Of a stretch of DNA of 64,000 nt, positions 37,538 to 46,067 are shown piece by piece; positions within the stretch are counted from its first letter, which is position 1; every line of letters begins with the position of its first letter. Location: the NCBI GenBank assembly GCA_022763115.1, contig JALEGJ010000063.1:1-64000 (forward strand), in the 5' to 3' direction. The DNA comes from Aquisalinus sp. Its GTDB lineage: Bacteria; Pseudomonadota; Alphaproteobacteria; Caulobacterales; Parvularculaceae. The notes beneath the pieces were generated by a model that was given only the letters and a program-made list of their open reading frames with translations, had not been told where the DNA came from and did no database searches. The translations under genes were made by a program, and so were the position numbers.

Positions 37538-38737
37538 ATGGTCAGAAACTTTGCCACTGCCCTTTTCGCCTCATCACTCCTTCTGACGTCAGGAGCTGTC
37601 GCACAGGAATTTGATGATTGGCTGCAGGAATTTCGTGCGGAAGCTCTGGCCGAGGGTATTTCTGCAGAAACCTATGACCGGGAAATGGCGACCGTTGAGC
37701 CTGTTCAACGGGTACTCGAGCTTAACGACAACCAACCGGAATTTGTTAAAGGTGTATGGGAGTATCTCGACACCGCAGTCTCAGATACCCGCATCAGCAA
37801 CGGCCTGAACAATGCGGCTGCGAATGAGGCGCTACTCAATCGCATAGAAGAAGCCTACGGTGTGGACAAGGAGATCATCGTAGCTATCTGGGGACTGGAG
37901 TCATCCTATGGTGCAATCATGGGAAGCTACGATGTTCTGTCCGCTCTGGCGACGCTGGGCCATGAAGGGCGACGCACTAGTTTCGGGCGCAGCCAGTTGA
38001 TCGGTGCGTTGAAGATTCTTGACCGGGAATATGCAGACCGAACCCAGTTAAAAGGGTCATGGGCCGGGGCCATGGGTCAAACCCAGTTTATCCCGACAAC
38101 ATACCTTGAGAGTGCTGTAGATTATGACGGCGATGGACGCCGTGACCTCTGGTCGAACCTGGGCGACGTCTTCGCCTCGACAGCGAATTATTTGTCACGC
38201 TCCGGATATGTTGCAAATGAGCCGTGGGGCTTTGAAGTCAGCCTGCCAGAGGGCTTCGATTATGCACTCGCAGACCGCTCCAACAGGCAGATGGTCGCAA
38301 GCTGGGCACAGCTTGGCATTGAACGCGCTGACGGGGTGGCGTTGACCGATGACATAGACCTTAACGCGACCGGCTACTTGATCGTCCCGGCCGGAGCAGA
38401 GGGCCCGGCATTTCTTGTGTTCAACAATTTCAGGGCAATCCTGCGCTACAATAACTCCACCAGCTACGCGCTGGGTATCGGTCTTCTCAGCAATCATATT
38501 GCTGGTGATGCCAAGCCGCTGGTTCAATCATGGCCGCGTGGTGATCGCCCCCTCTCTCTCACTGAGCGTAAATCTCTACAGGAAGCTCTAAGCCAGCGCG
38601 GTTACAATCCGGGGCCTGTTGATGGTATAATCGGTGCAGGAACGAAGGCCGCCCTGCGGCAATGGCAGCGCGACCAAGGGTTACCTGCAGACGGGTATGC
38701 CTCGTCGGCAGTGCTGACAAAATTGCTGCAATCCTGA
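37538..38737 (+). CDS. Lytic murein transglycosylase, MltB family, with peptidoglycan-binding domain
   Basis: The 399-residue protein has a signal peptide (about residues 1-22, cleavage after SGAVAQ). The MltB-type catalytic domain includes IVAIWGLESSYG with the catalytic glutamate, GHEGRRTSFGRSQLIGALKI and GSWAGAMGQTQFIPTTYLE. A C-terminal PG_binding_1 domain (about 335-395, LQEALSQRGYNPGPVDGIIG then TKAALRQWQRDQGLPADGYAS) anchors it to the wall. It cleaves glycan strands to 1,6-anhydro ends in the periplasm. It carries no lipobox, so it is soluble rather than a lipoprotein. Its TGA is followed at once by the GTG start of mnmC. Confidence 0.93.
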   Translation: MVRNFATALFASSLLLTSGAVAQEFDDWLQEFRAEALAEGISAETYDREMATVEPVQRVLELNDNQPEFVKGVWEYLDTAVSDTRISNGLNNAAANEALLNRIEEAYGVDKEIIVAIWGLESSYGAIMGSYDVLSALATLGHEGRRTSFGRSQLIGALKILDREYADRTQLKGSWAGAMGQTQFIPTTYLESAVDYDGDGRRDLWSNLGDVFASTANYLSRSGYVANEPWGFEVSLPEGFDYALADRSNRQMVASWAQLGIERADGVALTDDIDLNATGYLIVPAGAEGPAFLVFNNFRAILRYNNSTSYALGIGLLSNHIAGDAKPLVQSWPRGDRPLSLTERKSLQEALSQRGYNPGPVDGIIGAGTKAALRQWQRDQGLPADGYASSAVLTKLLQS

Positions 38738-40723
38738 GTGAGCCGTACGCTGGAAACAGCCAGGCTTTCCTGGCAGGATAATGCTGTCTTACGATCTGAA
38801 ACTTTCGGGGACATCTATTATTCAGATGCTGATGGTTTGGCGGAAAGCCAGCATGTTTTCATCGCCGGAAATGACCTGACGGACCAGTTTGCCACTCTCG
38901 GCACAGATAGTGAGAGTCAAAATTTCACGGTAGCTGAGCTCGGATTTGGCACAGGACTGAATATCCTCGCCCTGTGGAAAGCGTGGCAACAACGCGGACA
39001 CAATCTGGGCCATCTCAATATTTTTTCCATTGAAGGATTTCCACTATCGCTACAAACCTTCAGGGATGCACAACAACGCATCTCAAAGCGCTGGCCGGAA
39101 TTAGGCGCGCTTAGCAAAAAGCTGGAAGATCAGTACCCGACACTGACGCCAGGTTTCCACGTTCTACGGCTCTCGGAAGACACAACGCTCACACTCGCAC
39201 TGGGTCCTGTAAAGCAAAGCCTTGCCATGGCTCGATTGAAAGCCAATGCCTGGTTACTAGACGGGTTTTCACCTGCGCAAAACCCCGAGATGTGGTCAGA
39301 GAAAGTCATGATGCAGGTCGCCCGTCTTTCTGCACCACAGGCGACATTTGCCACTTTTACTGTAGCAGGCGCTGTCCGCCGGGCCCTGGAGCAGTCGGGC
39401 TTCGATTTATCCAGAAAACCGGGTTTTGGTCGAAAAAGAGAAATGCTGACCGGTCGCCTGGAACGACCGCAGCCTCCCGCCCCCACGAAACAGCCCTGGC
39501 TTTCATATGAAGCACTGAGCTGCCCGACTGGAAGGCGTGTACTGATTGCAGGCGCTGGCATCGCCGGGGCAGCCGCAGCATGGCACATGCGTCATGCCGG
39601 TTTCGATGTGACCGTCATGGATGAACATGGTCCAGCGTCCGGCGCATCAGGCAATCCGGTTGGCATGGTGCTGCCGCGACTTGATCTCGGCGACACGCCT
39701 GCTGCCCGCTTTTATCGAGACGCATGGCTTTATACGGTCAGTTTCATAAGTGAGGTGGACGAGAATAACCAAATTCTCATTTCCGAGGGCGGTATCATTG
39801 CATCGTGCAATGATGAATCAGATAGCAAGCATGACAGGCTTTCTGCCAGCGGCATACTGCCATCCGATTTGCTAAAAGCGCTAGAAAGCGATCAATTGCG
39901 CGAACGCAGCGGTGCTGAGGATTTTTTGCCCGGTGGCACTCGACATCTGGAAGTTACAAAAGGTGGCGCGATCAATCCGAAAGCGTTCGTCACAACACTG
40001 CTGAAAGAAATTCCGATAAAAGAAGCCAGACTTGTGGCTATTAACAGACGGACTGCCGGAGAGCCCATTCAGGTCACTATCAGCATTAAGAACAAACCTG
40101 TTGATCTGGAAACAGATTACATTGTCCTTGCCTCAGCCGCAGACGCAGGCAGGTTTCTTTATGAAGAACACATCCAGCAATCACTTGGGCAGATCGATGT
40201 CCTCCGCATCCCTCCTCCCGCCAAGCCTCTGACCTTTGGTCATTACGTCGCCCCCCTCGGCAATAAATGCGCAATCGGGGCGACCTATGAAGATGTAGAT
40301 ACGCAAACGGTGATGGTGCCAACACAGTCAAGGCTGCGCCAGAACCTTGAAGCTGTTGAGAGCGTACTCAGGCGAAAACTCACGGCAGCAGACCTTGATG
40401 AGAGCCGCACCTCTTGCCGGGCCGTAACAGCAGACAGGCACCCGGTCGTCGGCGCTTTGCCAGACTGGTCTCACATGGAAGATGCTTATACCGGACTAAG
40501 TACAGGCATAAGGCGCGATTATGCCACGATGTTGTACCAACCAGGCATATTCATTCTGAGTGGTCTGGGGTCACGTGGCCTGACGACAGCGCCATATTGT
40601 GCCGCCCTGCTCACATCCTTGATGAGCGAAAGCCCCTGCCCCATGCCGAAAGATCAGATGGACCTAATCCACCCGGCCAGATTCGCGATCCGCAATATCA
40701 AGAAGTCGTTCCGCAAGAACTGA
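38738..40723 (+). CDS. mnmC: Bifunctional MnmC: tRNA mnm5s2U34 methyltransferase / FAD-dependent cmnm5s2U34 oxidoreductase
   Basis: The 661-residue protein is a fusion of two enzymes that finish the wobble-uridine modification mnm5s2U34. The N-terminal MnmD methyltransferase part has the SAM loop AELGFGTGLNILALWKAW and WLLDGFSPAQNPEMW. The C-terminal FAD part begins RRVLIAGAGIAGAAAAWHMR (about residue 266), a Rossmann dinucleotide site, followed by SGASGNPVGMVLPRL, and ends with GLGSRGLTTAPYCAALL. The start is GTG, immediately after the transglycosylase TGA, so translation is coupled. Many Alphaproteobacteria carry only one half or use other routes, so full-length MnmC is worth recording. Confidence 0.95.
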   Translation: MSRTLETARLSWQDNAVLRSETFGDIYYSDADGLAESQHVFIAGNDLTDQFATLGTDSESQNFTVAELGFGTGLNILALWKAWQQRGHNLGHLNIFSIEGFPLSLQTFRDAQQRISKRWPELGALSKKLEDQYPTLTPGFHVLRLSEDTTLTLALGPVKQSLAMARLKANAWLLDGFSPAQNPEMWSEKVMMQVARLSAPQATFATFTVAGAVRRALEQSGFDLSRKPGFGRKREMLTGRLERPQPPAPTKQPWLSYEALSCPTGRRVLIAGAGIAGAAAAWHMRHAGFDVTVMDEHGPASGASGNPVGMVLPRLDLGDTPAARFYRDAWLYTVSFISEVDENNQILISEGGIIASCNDESDSKHDRLSASGILPSDLLKALESDQLRERSGAEDFLPGGTRHLEVTKGGAINPKAFVTTLLKEIPIKEARLVAINRRTAGEPIQVTISIKNKPVDLETDYIVLASAADAGRFLYEEHIQQSLGQIDVLRIPPPAKPLTFGHYVAPLGNKCAIGATYEDVDTQTVMVPTQSRLRQNLEAVESVLRRKLTAADLDESRTSCRAVTADRHPVVGALPDWSHMEDAYTGLSTGIRRDYATMLYQPGIFILSGLGSRGLTTAPYCAALLTSLMSESPCPMPKDQMDLIHPARFAIRNIKKSFRKN

Positions 40724-40754
40724 CGCTAAAGCGGGGACCAGCCAATTTGACCGG

Positions 40755-40778
40755 CCCCCTGATCCCATCAGCGGGGGG
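40755..40778 (+). terminator. Inverted repeat after mnmC (possible terminator without U-run)
   Basis: CCCCCTGAT, a CCC loop, then ATCA-gc-GGGGGG form a GC-rich hairpin about 30 bases after the mnmC stop. It is followed by AGAGAGAG rather than T, so if it stops transcription it does not do so as a classical intrinsic terminator. Confidence 0.35.
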
Positions 40779-40817
40779 AGAGAGAGCTGACAGGACATTC
40801 CATCAAAAATGGTTTCA

Positions 40818-41049
40818 AGAAAAAGCGCGAGGACGTTGCCGATACGCAGGCAACGTCCTCTTGATTCGTCGGAAAATAGGGGGAGAGAGAGAACCGACGA
40901 AAAAACCCAATAATCCCTGTTTGAGCTGCAGGGCCCAACAAATACGCCATCAAGCCCTGCTGCTGTTGCCACCCACTTGCACTACCCATTGCATGAGGCG
41001 GGTCGCGTCACCTTACTGACTGTTAGACGCGAGATTCTTAACTGCTACT
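40818..41049 (-). ncRNA. Candidate small RNA divergent from the marR-like gene
   Basis: The 457 bases between mnmC and the MarR gene hold a self-contained minus-strand unit. A good promoter (see 41056-41084) is followed about 230 bases later by an intrinsic terminator (40829-40860). Between them, TTCGTCGG (40865-40872) and CCGACGAA (40894-40901) form a stem whose 21-base loop is C/U-rich in the RNA (CUCUCUCUCCCCC). Such exposed pyrimidine loops occur in alphaproteobacterial regulatory RNAs that pair with ribosome binding sites. UCUCUCUCC in this loop is complementary to GGAGAGAGA at 41130-41138, ahead of the MarR leader ORF. Open frames exist on this strand (for example from an ATG at 40989), but none has a convincing ribosome binding site or protein-like pattern. 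The RNA reading is an inference. Confidence 0.45.
40829..40860 (-). terminator. Intrinsic terminator of the minus-strand candidate RNA
   Basis: GAGGACGTTGCC and GGCAACGTCCTC form a perfect 12-bp stem with an 8-base loop. On the minus strand the stem is followed by GCGCTTTTTCTTG, a U-tract. On the plus strand there is no T-run, so the direction is minus. Confidence 0.65.
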
Positions 41050-41055
41050 AGCAAG

Positions 41056-41084
41056 TATATATTTTATAACATCTCATTCGTCAA
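41056..41084 (-). promoter_or_regulatory. Sigma-70-type promoter on the minus strand
   Basis: Read on the minus strand, TTGACG (41084-41079) is separated by 17 bases from TATATA (41061-41056), close to the sigma-70 consensus. Transcription would start near 41049. The segment is AT-rich between GC-richer neighbours. A plus-strand TATAAT at 41089-41094 may serve the MarR gene, but no good -35 box precedes it. Confidence 0.5.
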
Positions 41085-41143
41085 CATTTATAATTGCTAC
41101 CGGCATTGTTTTTTTGTAACATTGTCACAGGAGAGAGAAAGGG

Positions 41144-41179
41144 ATGGCTTGCGCCCGACGCACGGTATCCGGAAGGTAG
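41144..41179 (+). CDS. Leader peptide ahead of the marR-like gene
   Basis: An 11-codon ORF (MACARRTVSGR, then TAG) has its own strong purine-rich ribosome site (AGGAGAGAGAAAGGG just before the ATG). It ends one base before the MarR ATG, in another frame. This arrangement suits translational coupling or attenuation. It may equally be chance, since the true MarR site (GGAAGG) lies inside it. Confidence 0.35.
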   Translation: MACARRTVSGR

Positions 41180-41180
41180 G

Positions 41181-41654
41181 ATGAGTGTGCTTCAGGCCAT
41201 CGAAGAGTATATGATAAAAAATGGTGCCCCACCCCCGGCTCAGGCTGACCGCAGAACGCGGGGATTGGCCTTGTTGCTGGAGCAGACTGCCCGACTTATT
41301 TACGACGAAAAACACCCTCAGGCACTGCACGCTGTGCAATGGTCTGCTTTGCGTTTTTTCGACCGCGCCGGTGAGCAAACCCGTACCGTTGCCGGCCTTG
41401 CGAAATATCTGGGTGTCACGAGCGGCCCGGCTTCGCGTACAACATCTTCGCTACTGAAAAGGGAACTTGTCAGCGTTAAGCCAAGTCCCAGCGACTCCCG
41501 ATCAAGAGTGTACGAATTGACCAAAGCCGGCAAAGATATACTGGCGGAGGACCCGATACAACGCGTGGCAACCTTGCTTACAGAGATGCCCGAAGAAGAC
41601 CTTGGCGTTCTCGCCAAAGCGCTGGACAAGATCTACTCAGGCCTCGAGACCTGA
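41181..41654 (+). CDS. MarR-family transcriptional regulator
   Basis: The 157-residue protein has a MarR-type winged helix: VQWSALRFF, then the helix-turn-helix TVAGLAKYLGVTSGPASRTTSSLLKRELV and the wing PSPSDSRSRVYELTKAG. MarR proteins act as dimers on palindromic DNA and often respond to small ligands; none is evident here. The ATG at 41181 was chosen because GGAAGG lies just before it and the protein then begins MSVLQAIEEY; an upstream in-frame extension crosses the leader region. The histidine kinase gene begins 23 bases after its stop, so the two may be co-transcribed. Confidence 0.88.
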   Translation: MSVLQAIEEYMIKNGAPPPAQADRRTRGLALLLEQTARLIYDEKHPQALHAVQWSALRFFDRAGEQTRTVAGLAKYLGVTSGPASRTTSSLLKRELVSVKPSPSDSRSRVYELTKAGKDILAEDPIQRVATLLTEMPEEDLGVLAKALDKIYSGLET

Positions 41655-41677
41655 GAGTTCTGAAAATCGCTCCGCTC

Positions 41678-43405
41678 ATGAAGGCCACAGGCATGTTACC
41701 TGAGCAGATTATTCACAGATATGCGCTGCCGACACTCGCGGCACAATCCGTGTTCCTGCTGGTGCTGATATCGACGCTGTTTTCGGGTACGCCTCTCATT
41801 TGGTCAGCCGTAACAGCCCTTATCGCTGCATTGATCATTTTCGCTCTCTGCCTCTTCCAACACAAAAGACAGGCGCAATCATCCGCCCTGCATGACGTCC
41901 CCCCCTCGGAAGTGCTCGCCGCCATAAGGAATGCGCAAATAGGTTACACGATCCTGAATGCTGCCGGGGAAATTCTCTACACCCCTCAAAGTGTCAATTC
42001 ACTCCTCGGCCTTCCGGAAGAGAAAGATATCACCGGGCGCGTCTGGTTTGAAATAGACCATGAAACGAAAACGCATAAAGATGCGCGTCGTCAGATCTGG
42101 AATGAGATTATCGAAAACAATGCACCATGGAGCGGGATCATCCGCTGGGTTGGCGAGAATAATGAAAAAAAATATTTTGACTGTACGATATGTCCCGTCT
42201 CGGACAACAGGATCATCCTTGTGGCGATTGATCGCAGTGATCGCATACGCGCATCACGGCAACTTCAGGACCGTGAAAAATTAAACAACTACATTCTTAA
42301 CAACATACCAGTTAGCATAACCCTGCATGATACAAATCGTAAGATAATTTACTCGAATAACTATATTCCAGAACGGATCGGTCAGCCTGCAAATCAAATC
42401 ATTGGCAAAGATCCAGGACAAGTACTTCACGAATCTACTGTTGAGGTGCTTTCTGATATGTACGCCCAGATGCTGAGGACAAAGAAACCCGTAGAAGAAC
42501 GGACACTGTCTATCACTGGTGGGAGAATGGCTGGCACACACTGGCTATTGTTTATGTACCCTGTTTTCAAAAATGGGAAAATCGAACAAACGCTCGTCGT
42601 GAGTCTGGATCGAACTGAAAGAGTCCGGCTCGCCAGAGAAAAGGAAGCTTTTGCCAGAAAATTATTCGAGACTCAGAAGGTTGAGGCAGTCAACAAGTTC
42701 GCAGGCGGATTGGCGCACGAGCTTTCAAACCTGCTACATCCAGCTGGAGTTTACGCGCGTGCATTAAAAGAAGAGCCCGACCTTCCCGACCGTGAGAAAT
42801 ATCTCGAACATATTAACTCCGCTGTTTTGAAATCAGGCGAAATTCTTCGCAGAACGCTTTCCATTTCGCGCTTTGATGAAGATGCCCCACGCCCTCTTAA
42901 TCTCTCCGCCTGCATGAAAGACCTGGTGGCCTATGCGAATGATATCGCTCCTAAAGGCCTGAGCTATAAACTATTGCACCCAGACTACCCAATAGCCGTG
43001 CTGGCCGATGATACAGGCCTTCGGCAGGTTATGATGAACCTGATGAATAACGCCGCTGATTCGCAAGATAATACCGGAGAAATAGTCCTTACCCTTGGCA
43101 AAGGTGGAACACCGCCTCAATCAACCGGTATGACGCCGATAAGTGCGGGGCCCTTTGCATGGATCGATGTGACCGATACTGGCAACGGCATGGATGATAA
43201 CGTACGGGTACAGATTTTCGAACCGTTCTTCACAACCAAACGCAAAGGTGAAGGAACCGGACTTGGCCTGCCTGTTGTACAAGGTATCGTAACAGGATGG
43301 GGTGGGATCGTGACGGTTGACACTAACCCGGGAAAAGGGTCCACATTCCGGGTATGGATACCGCTCTCGCAACACGAATCCAAGACAGATAGAGAGGAGG
43401 TTTAG
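41678..43405 (+). CDS. Membrane PAS-domain sensor histidine kinase
   Basis: The 575-residue kinase has two N-terminal membrane helices (about 18-36 and 42-62) with almost no periplasmic loop, then two PAS domains (about 80-190, with IGYTILNAAGEIL, and 205-320, with VSITLHDTNRKIIYSN). The kinase core follows: H-box FAGGLAHELSNLLHPAG (His near 346), N-box MMNLMNNAADSQDN, and G-boxes DTGNGMDDNVRVQIFEPFFTTK and GTGLGLPVVQGIV. The H-box resembles the NtrB-like group. It probably senses a cytosolic or membrane signal through PAS. The single-domain response regulator begins three bases after its stop and is its likely partner. Confidence 0.92.
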   Translation: MKATGMLPEQIIHRYALPTLAAQSVFLLVLISTLFSGTPLIWSAVTALIAALIIFALCLFQHKRQAQSSALHDVPPSEVLAAIRNAQIGYTILNAAGEILYTPQSVNSLLGLPEEKDITGRVWFEIDHETKTHKDARRQIWNEIIENNAPWSGIIRWVGENNEKKYFDCTICPVSDNRIILVAIDRSDRIRASRQLQDREKLNNYILNNIPVSITLHDTNRKIIYSNNYIPERIGQPANQIIGKDPGQVLHESTVEVLSDMYAQMLRTKKPVEERTLSITGGRMAGTHWLLFMYPVFKNGKIEQTLVVSLDRTERVRLAREKEAFARKLFETQKVEAVNKFAGGLAHELSNLLHPAGVYARALKEEPDLPDREKYLEHINSAVLKSGEILRRTLSISRFDEDAPRPLNLSACMKDLVAYANDIAPKGLSYKLLHPDYPIAVLADDTGLRQVMMNLMNNAADSQDNTGEIVLTLGKGGTPPQSTGMTPISAGPFAWIDVTDTGNGMDDNVRVQIFEPFFTTKRKGEGTGLGLPVVQGIVTGWGGIVTVDTNPGKGSTFRVWIPLSQHESKTDREEV

Positions 43406-43408
43406 AAA

Positions 43409-43789
43409 ATGGCCAAAATCCTTCTTATCGAGGATGATACAGCAGTTGCGGACGCAATCAGCTTCGTGCTGCGGCGCAATAATCATGAGATTACTCACGT
43501 AAGTAATACGCTGCGCGCAAAACAAGAGCTCGCCTTATCATCCTTTGATTGCGCCTTCATTGATGTGTGGCTGGGAAAAGAGGATGGGCTGGAATTTCTG
43601 GCTGACAATTCGAACCTGTTTTCAACCACGCCCTTTATTGTCATATCGGGTGGTGGTCCCGGACGAACACTGGAGAATGTAACGGCCCGGGCAGATGCTT
43701 ATGGGGCGGTAAGAATGTTATACAAACCGTTCGAAGACAGTGAACTTTTGGACGCCTTGTCACAAGCGCTGAAAGCTGGCGCGAGTTGA
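43409..43789 (+). CDS. Single-domain response regulator (CheY-like)
   Basis: The 126-residue protein is a receiver domain only: acidic pair IEDD (residues 7-10), phospho-acceptor Asp52 in CAFIDVWLG, VISGGG for the switch Ser/Thr strand and the conserved lysine in LYKPFED. There is no DNA-binding output. It probably receives phosphate from the kinase encoded immediately upstream and passes it on or acts by binding a protein. A ribosome site (GAGGAGG) overlaps the kinase stop. Confidence 0.93.
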   Translation: MAKILLIEDDTAVADAISFVLRRNNHEITHVSNTLRAKQELALSSFDCAFIDVWLGKEDGLEFLADNSNLFSTTPFIVISGGGPGRTLENVTARADAYGAVRMLYKPFEDSELLDALSQALKAGAS

Positions 43790-43856
43790 ATCCGCACGCC
43801 ATTTGCGTATCGCTGAAAAGCAGGATAATTTTATCGCACAATTTTGGAGATCGCCC

Positions 43857-45968
43857 ATGTGCATGGTCTGCGGCAGCAAATCACCTGTAACTCAATATGA
43901 TCCCTACAGAGAGGGTTTAAGTGGGCGCTTTGACCATGACACCACACACAGCGACAGTTCCGATACATCACAGATTGTCTCCTTCGATTACCTGGAAGCT
44001 GACGTTACGCATGACACAGATAGTCCGGATATTTTCGCGCCTGACTATGTCGATACAGCACCCGTAAGCTTCCTTAATTCTGACGAACGTGGACAAGACA
44101 GCCCCAACGGGAAACCATCACTGGATGTAAATGGCGCAGCCCTGCAGCTCATTCGCTCCGGTGCTTCATGGGGTGGTAGCGGTGTGACGGTCACCTATGG
44201 CTATCGCTCCACTGAGCCGAATTCGATGCCGAGTGATACGACCGGTTTCACGAGATTCAATGCCATACAAATAACCCAAACCGAGCTTTCTCTCCAGACA
44301 TGGGCAGACGTGGCAAACATCACGTTCCAGCGTGTCGGCAGCGGCACATCCGGCCCCGATGCTTATACAGACGCCGCCACCATGTTATTCGGTGGCTATA
44401 CAGATGGTCAGAACGGTGCTGCGGCCTTTGCCTACTTCCCCGGCTCTACAGGAAATACGGCCAATGCGGGTGACAGCTGGTACAATATGAGCCAGCAAAA
44501 TAACGTCAATCCGGCACTTGGAAATTACGGGCGCCTGACAATCGTACACGAGATCGGCCATGCTATTGGCCTCGGCCATCCGGGCGATTACAATGCTGAC
44601 CCTGACATCAATCTCAGTTACGGACAGCATGCTGAGTATTATGAAGATAGTTCCCAGTATTCTGTCATGAGTTACTGGAGTGAGACGCATACGGGCGCAC
44701 AGTTCTTCAACACTTTTGCAGCAGCACCTTTGATTGATGATATTGCCGCAGCCCAGCAACTTTATGGCGCGAACCTTTCCACCCGAACGGGTGACACGGT
44801 GTACGGCTTTAACTCAAACACAGGCCGTGACTTTTTCACGATAACCTCTCCGTTTCAGGATGTGGTTTTTGCTGTCTGGGACGCAGGCGGGTTCGACGTA
44901 CTGGACTTTTCAGGTTTCGCAGATGACCAGCGCATAGACCTGACAGAAGGCAGCTTCTCGGATGTGGGCGGACTGGTCGGCAATGTATCTATCGCCGAGG
45001 AAGTCGTGATTGAAGAGGCAATCGGTGGTAGCGGTGATGATATCATTTCGGCTGGCAATACGCCTATAGCACGGGAATTTGCCCGAACCTACGATCACCT
45101 GCCCCTATCCACCGGGATCCTCATCAAGTCGCAATTTGAAAATATTTCATCTCAGAACCTTGCCCGTTCTGTTGATGATTTTTTCAGCCTGGACGCCAAT
45201 AGCCAGATCACTTACAGCACAAGCATTCCCCATGTAACGGTTCAAGGTACAGGGGGCGGTAATGTCGACATATACAGTTTCACAATCGAGGAAGTCACAA
45301 AAGGCTATTTCGATATGGACTCAACGTCAGCAAGTTATGATCCGTACCTCTATCTGTATGATGAAAACTTCAAGCTGATTTCATTCAATGATGACAGCCC
45401 TGTAGACCCCGGTAGCAACAAACGACAGGATTCATTTCTCGAATATACGTTCCTTGAGGCCGGACAATACTACATTCTGGTAAATACGTGGAGTCCTGAT
45501 GGCTTTGGTCAGGGCGTAGATAATGGGGCCAGCTATCATTTACACATCTCCCTTGAACTGGCGCCAAATGTCGTGATTGACGGATATCTCGGCTATACGC
45601 TCACCGGCGGGGCTGGCAATGACCTTCTCATCAGCGGACCAGGCGCTGACTTGATGACCGGTGGTGAAGGGGCAGATATCTTCCAGATAGATAACCTTCA
45701 TGGCACAGACACAATAACGGACTTTGAGGCTGGCATTGACAAGATAGACCTTTCAAATATGCCGGAAGAAGTCCTTGTCTCGGATGGGCGTTCCGGCGTC
45801 ATGAAGATTTTTGATGACAGCATAAGCCTGCAACAGGTTGGGGATGACGCCATTCTTGCCTATCGGAAAACCGGCAAGATACAAACCTATGACCTGGATG
45901 ATGCACTGATTATCTTCAGCAACACCAATGCCTCAGACCTTTCCCTGGCAGAAGACTTCCTGCTTTGA
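43857..45968 (+). CDS. Serralysin-type (M10) secreted metalloprotease with PPC and RTX regions
   Basis: The 703-residue protein has the zinc motif HEIGHAIGLGHPGDY and the Met-turn YSVMSYWS of serralysins, a pre-peptidase C-terminal (PPC) type domain (about residues 460-570, VDIYSFTIEEVTKGYFDMD and YILVNTWSPDG), and RTX calcium-binding repeats near the end (GGAGNDLLISGPGADLMTGG, then ADIFQIDNL and DTITDFEAGIDKIDLS). Such proteases leave the cell by a type I system through a C-terminal signal; no type I secretion genes are in the window. The N-terminus MCMVCGSKSP has two cysteines and no signal peptide, which is usual for this group. The ATG at 43857 follows GGAGAT. It lies 67 bases after the response regulator and could be one of its targets. 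Confidence 0.92.
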   Translation: MCMVCGSKSPVTQYDPYREGLSGRFDHDTTHSDSSDTSQIVSFDYLEADVTHDTDSPDIFAPDYVDTAPVSFLNSDERGQDSPNGKPSLDVNGAALQLIRSGASWGGSGVTVTYGYRSTEPNSMPSDTTGFTRFNAIQITQTELSLQTWADVANITFQRVGSGTSGPDAYTDAATMLFGGYTDGQNGAAAFAYFPGSTGNTANAGDSWYNMSQQNNVNPALGNYGRLTIVHEIGHAIGLGHPGDYNADPDINLSYGQHAEYYEDSSQYSVMSYWSETHTGAQFFNTFAAAPLIDDIAAAQQLYGANLSTRTGDTVYGFNSNTGRDFFTITSPFQDVVFAVWDAGGFDVLDFSGFADDQRIDLTEGSFSDVGGLVGNVSIAEEVVIEEAIGGSGDDIISAGNTPIAREFARTYDHLPLSTGILIKSQFENISSQNLARSVDDFFSLDANSQITYSTSIPHVTVQGTGGGNVDIYSFTIEEVTKGYFDMDSTSASYDPYLYLYDENFKLISFNDDSPVDPGSNKRQDSFLEYTFLEAGQYYILVNTWSPDGFGQGVDNGASYHLHISLELAPNVVIDGYLGYTLTGGAGNDLLISGPGADLMTGGEGADIFQIDNLHGTDTITDFEAGIDKIDLSNMPEEVLVSDGRSGVMKIFDDSISLQQVGDDAILAYRKTGKIQTYDLDDALIIFSNTNASDLSLAEDFLL

Positions 45969-46067
45969 TGATGGCTTAAAACTCACCTAAAGCTGGTCGC
46001 TTTACTTTTTCGCAAATATACTGGTTGATATTGTCCGCTATAGACATGCGATGAGATAGCACCCGTG

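Noticed and set aside
40664..40989. Minus-strand frames of 102 and 73 codons between mnmC and the marR-like gene
   Set aside because: No good ribosome site or protein-like pattern was found, and the stem-loop and terminator within them better fit an untranslated RNA. The 73-codon frame from 40989 cannot be fully excluded.
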